Below, in pieces: positions 58,149-64,000 of a stretch of DNA of 64,000 bases. Below the pieces are notes generated by a model that was not told where the DNA came from, searched no databases, and saw only the letters and a list, made by a program, of their open reading frames with translations. Positions within the stretch are counted from its first letter, which is position 1. Each line of letters opens with the position of its first letter. Source of the stretch: Rhabdophis nuchalis (Eukaryota; Chordata; Lepidosauria; Squamata; Natricidae); assembly GCA_039707465.1 (NCBI GenBank), contig CM077644.1:201769962-201833961 (forward strand), written 5' to 3'. Made by a program: the position numbers and the translations under genes.

Positions 58149-58269
58149 CCTCTTTGAGGGAGACAATAACAAAATATAGCCATGGTCTTGCCAAGAAACA
58201 ACCTTAATGTCCAAATTGACTTTGACTCAAGAAGGACTGCACAAAGAACATGATGGAGTTTTAGGAGGA

Positions 58270-58356
58270 CAAAACTGCTGTCTTCAGTGTATAAGACGCA
58301 CCCAGATTTTCACCCTCTTTTTTGAGGGAAAAAGATGCATCTTATACTCTGAAAAA
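58270..58356 (-). mobile_element. End fragment of the GTATAAGACGCAC mariner-like family
   Basis: It contains gtgtataagacgcacccaga and ends cttatactctgaaaaatatgg before ta, the same arrangement as the right end of the element at 18904-20594. Only one end is present. Confidence 0.7.
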
Positions 58357-58539
58357 TATGGTAGGTTGCATTCTAATGCATTTGGAATAGTTAAAAGCTA
58401 CATTATCTATAAGTATATGCATCTTTTGGGGGGGCGAAAGAACATTTTGCCTTAAAAGAATAAAATTTTCTGAAAAGGATCAGAAGACTCTTGATAGTAA
58501 GATGATATCAAGACATTATTACATGTAATAGACATTACA

Positions 58540-59147
58540 CCACAACAAAGGGACAGAACTTTGATCAGACAGGATTGCCATTGTTGGAAGAAATGCCCTT
58601 TTGGGTTCAGTTCCAAGTGGGAAGAAAGACACTGGAAACATGGAGGCTGCGTGTAAAGATGGTTTAATGTGGACAGGACCACATGGTTTGAAATCCTGGG
58701 TAACTGACCACACGGAATGGAGAGTAAGATATATTTATACTCTCTCTTGGACTTTGAACTTGCTTCCTGTTCCTATGAAAGAAATATGTTCTGATTGATT
58801 GTCAGACTCCCATGGGGCCATGCAAGGGTAACTTTGTAGGTTGTCTTGAGTCCCAGGCTTAGTTGAATCTTGCTGGGTGATGTAATCTTCCCAGGTGCCA
58901 TGTGGTGAGATGGGTAGAGGATTAATCCTATTATGTCCTGAGGGTGAAGGTCTTTTGTGTTGTAGATAAGCTGGCCCAGACTTTTGTCTTGTAGATATGA
59001 TGGCCCAGTCTTTCTGGGGTTATTAACAAAGGTGGGGGCAGCTTTCCAAGAGCATGTATCTCCTTTTCTCATCCAGGGAGGTATAATATTTTGCCTTTTT
59101 AATATTTCATTCTTCTAGGAGAAGGGTGGGGGCTAACTTCCTACACC
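58540..59147 (-). mobile_element. Possible solo LTR of a retroelement
   Basis: On the minus strand the sequence starts tgtaggaagttagcccccac (5' TG) and about 400 bp later has a TATA-like box, gagtataaatatatctt (58735-58751), with a further 150-200 bp to a candidate CA end near 58580. This size and layout are those of an LTR with U3, TATA and R/U5. No internal protein-coding region is attached on either side. The 5' end sequence is shared with the hairpin element at 40693. No second LTR or target duplication was proved; alternative: an unclassified DNA element. Confidence 0.4.
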
Positions 59148-59749
59148 ATCTTGACTTTTTTGCCTTCTCTTCAGACACCCTAATCATGAGGGTTTTTTTT
59201 TAAAGACCTGGAATGCACATCCTGCATTAGCTCATCAGATGGAGGCAATCAGTAAGAGAAGCCATATTTATTGAAAAGCATTTGATGTTAAACCTCCCAG
59301 AAAAAGAATGATGAAATATTCTTTGTTCCTATGTTCACAAATTCTTGGAACAGAAGCTTCTATATTTCCTCACTCCTATTACTGTGAACCCTGATGGAAA
59401 GAGAGAGATCATCAGTTACTCTGACTCATGCCTCATTAAGAGCATGTTGAGACACAACTTGAATTTGCCAGAAGGCAAATTTACGTCAGCAAGAAAGAAG
59501 ATAATCACGGTCATAAATCTTGGATCACGTCCCCAACTGCTGACTGTGAAAGCAATATTTTACACCTAAACCAGTCTTCTCTGCCTATATGTCTGGAATT
59601 AAAAGCCCTATTTTTCCCAAGCATCCTAATTATAGCTGTATGGCTGGGAATGATGGAGTTTATAGCCTGATAAAGTTGGACAACTGCAAGTTGTCATAAT
59701 TCCAGTCTCATAATCCCAGTGATCAGGTTGAAGTCCTCATATACTAAGG

Positions 59750-59825
59750 CAGGGGTTATGCTGACTGGAGAATTCTGGGAGTTGAAGTTCACAAGTCTTA
59801 AAGTTGCCAAGTTTGGGAACTCCTG
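59750..59825. mobile_element. Internally deleted palindromic hAT-like element
   Basis: Only the right arm (aattctgggagttgaagttc ... agttgccaagtttgggaact) and a stub of the left end (caggggtt) remain. The flanks tactaagg and cactaagg agree in 7 of 8 bases, so the deletion is internal and both ends are original. Same family as 49291-49418. Confidence 0.82.
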
Positions 59826-60062
59826 CACTAAGGCTTCATTATTATAATTCTCCATAATTGTCTGTTAAGGCAATGTGAGCAATCAAAACATACAGGGGTT
59901 TCTTAGTTTTATTAAAACAAACTTGGGGAATATTTATTTATTTATCCAATTTGCATACCCTTTCTTTCAGAAAATTAACAAAAATTAAAATAAATAAATA
60001 AATGCAACCATACTGTTTCATCATTTCCCTGGCCTCTCAAGGTATTTGGGATGAAATCATTT

Positions 60063-60127
60063 TATTTTTAGTAAGAGAAGGAGGAGGAGGAGGAGGAGGA
60101 GGAGGAGGAGGAGGAGGAGGAGGAGGG
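60063..60127 (+). repeat. (GGA)n microsatellite
   Basis: About 18 GGA units merging into AGAGGGAGAAGGAG. Confidence 0.95.
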
Positions 60128-60299
60128 GAGAGGGAGAAGGAGAAGTTTAACCAGGTTTCGCATTTGATATGATAGATTACTGTTTCTTTATTTTTTTAAA
60201 GTGGGAAGGGGTCCTAAAACAAAGAATTATGGGCGATCCCTGAATTGCTGTTATTTATATGTATTATATTTATTTATCTATAAGCAGGAGGTTGTGATC

Positions 60300-60395
60300 C
60301 TAGGTAGAGGCAGATGTAGGGTCTCCTGCTTGGGCAGGGAGTTGGATTAGATGACCTGCAAGGTCCCTTCCAACTCTGTTAATCTGCTTTATCTA
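60300..60395 (+). mobile_element. CR1-type 3' end fragment, plus orientation
   Basis: The phrase gggagttggattagatgacc followed by tgcaaggtcccttccaactc is the reverse complement of the 3' end of the CR1 copies at 45925 and 54406. No coding part is attached. Confidence 0.7.
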
Positions 60396-60468
60396 ATTAA
60401 AAATTAAAATTGACACATTTTATGCCTCCAATGCTTCTTATGATGGTTTGATAAAATTTTAATATGAG

Positions 60469-61100
60469 AAGTCCTCAATTTGCATCAATTTATTTAATGA
60501 CAGTTTCAAATTATTGCAGCTGTAGAAAAAATGACTTACAACTTGTCCTCAAAGTTACACAATCACAGGACTGCAATTCAATGCTTGGAACTGGTTCCCA
60601 TTTACAACAGTTCCAGTGTCTTGGTGATCACATGATCACATTTTCTGATCTTCCCACCGGCTTTTGACAAGAGAAGTCAATTGGAAAACCAGATTTGCTT
60701 AATGACCACATGATTCACTTAATGTCTATGATAAAGATTGTCATGAAGTCAGATTCAGTTATTTAATAACTCACTTCACAACCATATATAGCAGAATAGC
60801 ACTATAGCACTTACATTTATGTACCGCTTTGATAGTGCTTTACAGCCCTCTCTAAGCAGTTTACAGAGTCAGCCTATTGCCCGCAACAATCTGGGTCCTC
60901 ATTTTACCAACCTTAGAAGGATGGAAGGCTGAGTCAACCTTGAGCCTGGTGAGATTCGATCTGCCAAACTGCTGGGAGCTAGTGATCCGCAGAAATAACC
61001 TGTAGTACTGCACTCTAACCACTGCGTCACCACGACTTTATCATTATATCAACAATGATGGGAATTATGGTTCCTGTTGTAGTTATAAGTGAAAGACTAC
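60469..61100. mobile_element. Short DNA transposon with GTAGTCCTC ends, copy 2, interrupted by a SINE
   Basis: The left end aagtcctcaatttgcatcaa and right end gtagttataagtgaaagactac are inverted. The interior matches 33413-34055 (gatcacatgatcacattttc, gacaagagaagtcaattgg). A SINE occupies about 60795-61036. Confidence 0.6.
60795..61036 (-). mobile_element. tRNA-derived SINE nested in a DNA transposon
   Basis: Same family and orientation as 36366-36592 and 44610-44850: gtttacagagtcagcctatt, then ggaaggctgagtcaaccttg and the head (minus strand) ggtgacgcagtggttagagt. The B-box region reads ggcagatcgaatctcacc. Confidence 0.82.
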
Positions 61101-61163
61101 TTGTATTATATTACAACAAACAATTTTGATTAGCAGAATAACTGCAAAAAGAAGTTCTAGGGA

Positions 61164-62399
61164 TTGTGGCTACCTCTGATTCAGCTGAGAGGGTATTTAT
61201 GCTTCTGTGCTTGCTTGCTTTGCAAGGTCGATGATCTCTGGAGGGCCAGAGATGGGGGTTGTTCCTCCATCCTGGTCCTATTAGACCTCTCGGCGGCTTT
61301 TGATACCATCGACCATGGTATCCTATTGCATCGGCTGGGGGGGTTGGGGGTGGGAGGCACCATTTTACGGTGGTTCTCCTCCTACCTCTCTGGCCAATCG
61401 CAATTTGTGTTGACAGGAGAGCAGAGGTCGACCCCGAGACCCCTCACATGTGGGGTGCCTCAGGGGTCGGTCCTCTCGCCTCTCCTGTTTAACACATATA
61501 TGAAGCCGCTGGGTGAGATCATCCGTGGTTTTGGGGTAGAGTACCATCTCTACGCTGATGATACTCAGCTGTATATATCTACCCCAAACAACCCCAACGA
61601 TGCCGTAGCGGTGATGTGCCAGTGCCTGGAAGCCGTACGGATCTGGATGGGAAGAAACGGACTCGGGCTCAACCCGACCAAGACCGAGTGGCTGTGGTTT
61701 CCGGCTGCCCGATTCAACCAGTTGACTCCATCGCTGGCCATTGGGGGCGAACATCTTGCCCCAGTGGATGGGGCGCGCAACTTGGGTGTCCTCCTGGATG
61801 CCCGGCTGTCCATGGAAGATCAAGTGACAGCCGTGGCCAGGAGGGCATTTTACCAGGTTCGCCTGGTTCGCCAGTTGCGCCCCCTATTGGATCGGGATGC
61901 CCTTCGCACAGTCACACATGCTCTCGTGACATCCCGACTGGACTATTGTAACTCTCTCTACATGGGGCTCCTCTTGAGGTGCACCCGAAGACTTCAGCTG
62001 GTCCAGAATGCAGCCGCGCGAGCAATAATGGGTACCGCAAGGTATACCCATGTAACACCACTCTTGCGTGAGCTGCACTGGCTACCTGTCGTCTTTCGGG
62101 TGCGCTTCAAGGTGTTAGTTCTCATCTTTAAAGCGCTCCATGGCTCGGGACCTAGCTATCTGCGGGATCGGATTCTGCCCCATACATCCTCCCGGCCGAT
62201 TCGCTCCCACAGAGAGGGACTGCTCCGGGTGCCGTCCACTAGACTTTGTCAGCGGGCGACGCCCAGGGTAAGGGCCTTCTCTGTGGCGGGCCCAGCCCTC
62301 TGGAACAACCTTCCCCCCGACATTAGAACAACTATGGACCTCCGCTCCTTCCGTCAGAAATTAAAAACTCACTTTTTCTGCTTGGCCGGCCTAGGTTAG
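61164..62399 (+). pseudogene. L2 ORF2 reverse transcriptase, intact to the natural stop
   Basis: A 411-codon frame. The first ~21 residues come from host DNA; L2 protein starts near VDDLWRARDG. Motif A LLDLSAAFDTIDH (aspartate about 41), GVPQGSVLSP (about 108-117) and YADD (about 130-133) are intact, followed by the C-terminal domain ending KLKTHFFCLAGLG. No stop or frameshift interrupts it, unlike the other L2 copies here. The RT fingers region and the endonuclease are missing, so it cannot act alone. One visible change is NNLPPD for NDLPPD. Confidence 0.9.
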
Positions 62400-62600
62400 T
62401 CTCTACCCAGGGATTAGGGATTGTTAATTTTAAATGGGAATTTTAGTGCAGGGATAGTCAAATTTAATTTGTTTTTATTGTATTTATTGTATTCATGTAT
62501 ATATTTTATGCTGTTTTATTCCTCCCTGTACACCGCTCCAAGTCCCCTAGGGGAGAGGACGCGGTTATACAAATAAATATTCGATATTCGATCTTCAATA
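61227..62600 (+). mobile_element. L2-type LINE, subfamily A, young 5'-truncated copy
   Basis: The copy starts at gtcgatgatctctggagggc, covers most of RT, the C-terminal region and the 3' UTR, and ends after the stem caagtcccctaggggagagg in a short ATTCGAT-like repeat. It has an intact frame to the natural end. Confidence 0.92.
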
Positions 62601-62685
62601 GCAAACAATAATATTGGGAATAAATTGGGTGATTATTAATCCGTATGGCATGTACAATGGAAAATAAATAAAAAATTGTGAAGTT

Positions 62686-63480
62686 AGAGGAGGGGGCGGT
62701 CGAGATGGGGAAGAGGTTAAGAAGATCCAGAAGGAGAGTCTAGAATTAGGAGCTCATATAACCAAAATTGAATTTGAAAGAATGTCTTTTTCCCTCAGGT
62801 TCCAGAATATACCAGAGTCAGAAAATGAGGACCTCAAAGATGTTATGAGTACAATGTTAGCAGAATACCTTAAAAGAGATAAAGAGCAACTCTGGTGGGA
62901 TATGGACCTGGTCTATAGAATTAATTCAGCCTATGCTAGGATGCATAATGTACCAAGAGAAGTTCATGTTATATTTCTTAGGAGATCCACAAGGGATGAG
63001 ATATTGAGGGCTCAATGGGATGGAATCTTAAAGTATCAAGATAAAGAAATAACCGTTTTGAAACAAATTCGAAAAAAATTAGAGAAATAAGACGGAAGTA
63101 TTCCTCCTTGTCTAAGAAATTATACAAAAGAGGAATTTGGTTCAAGTGGTTATTGCCAGAGGGAATGCTGATCTTCTGGGAGGGGGGTAGAGTAAAAATT
63201 AAAACACTAAGTGGGGCGGAGGCATTCATCCAAAAACATTCTCCCCAGCTGGGAGGCAAAGACGGGGGAACAGGGGGAGCGAGGGCCCCGCCCGGGGACA
63301 GGGAAGAAGAGTCTATTGCGAAAAGACTTAGGTCTCAAAAATGATTTTATTTGAAATCCTATTGTAATTGTTGATACAAGATAAAATGGCAAAGAAAAAG
63401 ATGATTGAATATATGGACTGTACAATGTAACCTTTATATATGCCTATCCTTTACTTTTAAAATTGTAAATTTAAGAAGTC
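62686..63480 (+). mobile_element. L1-type LINE fragment with ORF1
   Basis: The frame from about 62690 to 63090 encodes an L1 ORF1-type RNA-binding protein: a short coiled-coil end, then FQNIPESENEDLKDVMSTML, LVYRINSAYARMHNVPREVH and STRDEILRAQ, which follow the order of the L1 ORF1p RRM. After LKQIRKKLEK a stop appears at 63088, and the C-terminal domain continues in another frame (KLYKRGIWFKWLLPEGMLIF, 63108-63200), so one frameshift separates them. It ends ESIAKRLRSQK at 63344. About 135 bp of AT-rich sequence and a CAATAAT repeat follow, with no ORF2 endonuclease sequence visible. Either the element was an ORF1-only derivative, or its 3' part was lost. Confidence 0.82.
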
Positions 63481-63499
63481 AATAATCAATAATCAATAA

Positions 63500-64000
63500 T
63501 TTAATTTGTTGACCGCTCCCTCTCCCCAAAGGGACTCGGAGCGGTGCACAGGGCAAATAAAACAATAAATACACATACACATAATAAAAACAAATTAAAT
63601 ATATCCCTGCGCTAAAAATTACCAATTAAAATACTAAAATCCCTATCTAAAATTATTGACAATCCCATAGACGAGAGACTACCCTAGGCCGGCCAAGCAG
63701 AACAAATATGTTTTTAATTTTAGACGGAAGGAGCGGAGGTCCGTAGTTGTTCTAATGTCGGGGGGAAGGTCGTTCCAGAGGGCTGGGCCCGCCACAGAGA
63801 GAGCCCTTCCCCTGGGCGTCGCCCGCTGACAAAGTCTAGTGGACGGCACCCGGAGAAGTCCCTCTCTGTGGGAGCGAATTGGCCGTGTGGATGTATGAGG
63901 CAGGATCCGATCCTGCAAATAGCTAGGTCCCGAGCCATGGAGCGCTTTGAAGATGATAACTAAAACCTTGAAGCGCACCCGGAAGACGACAGGCAGCCAG
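63500..64000 (-). mobile_element. L2-type LINE (subfamily A), cut by the window edge
   Basis: The minus strand carries the ORF2 end (63679-63978) with LWNDLPPDIR and LKTYLFCLAGLG, and the 3' stem gtccctttggggagagggag. It continues beyond the window, so its 5' extent is unknown. The tail abuts a CAATAAT repeat. Confidence 0.9.

Overview
The window looks like squamate reptile genomic DNA, most likely from a snake. It is eukaryotic: there are no operons or ribosome-binding sites, and the long reading frames are all retrotransposon fragments or low-complexity artefacts. The snake inference rests on the repeat mix: L2 and CR1 LINEs whose 3' ends run into short tandem repeats (including an AATAG array), a BovB/RTE 3' end, L1, several tRNA-derived SINE families, a GATA-type array, a Helitron-like element and many short hAT-like and mariner-like non-autonomous DNA transposons. 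Family names come from recognition of motifs; no database search was possible.

Layout. 1-11 kb: an AT-rich flank; a rearranged array of a ~339-bp tRNA-SINE-containing unit split by a 1.5-kb non-autonomous hAT element; an L1 ORF2 fossil; a GATA/GGTA/GGCA array; a SINE; then two CpG-rich blocks (about 7.4-8.1 and 9.3-10.5 kb). The second block holds the only plausible host coding sequence, a 14-codon first exon on the minus strand followed by a perfect splice donor. 11-21 kb: an L2 tail, hAT-like elements, a second inverted copy of the large hAT element, and a mariner-like element carrying compound microsatellites and an L2 insertion. 21-29 kb: mostly unassigned AT-rich DNA with a 149-bp tandem repeat and a Helitron-like element. 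29-39 kb: L2 copies, including one rearranged composite, and nested non-autonomous elements. 39-51 kb: a hairpin element, BovB, CR1 with an open RT frame, two hAT-like elements sharing one target site, and a palindromic element with perfect duplications. 51-57 kb: an interstitial telomeric repeat next to an L2 copy, and a CR1 inserted inside another L2. 57-64 kb: a mariner-like element with long perfect terminal inverted repeats, an LTR-like sequence, L2 with an open RT frame, an L1 ORF1 fragment and a final L2 copy running off the window.

No complete host gene can be shown. The coding signal is retrotransposon ORF2 (reverse transcriptase) and L1 ORF1, all truncated or mutated. Insertion order can be read directly in several places from 8-bp or TA target-site duplications and from nesting, and this is the best-supported content of the window.
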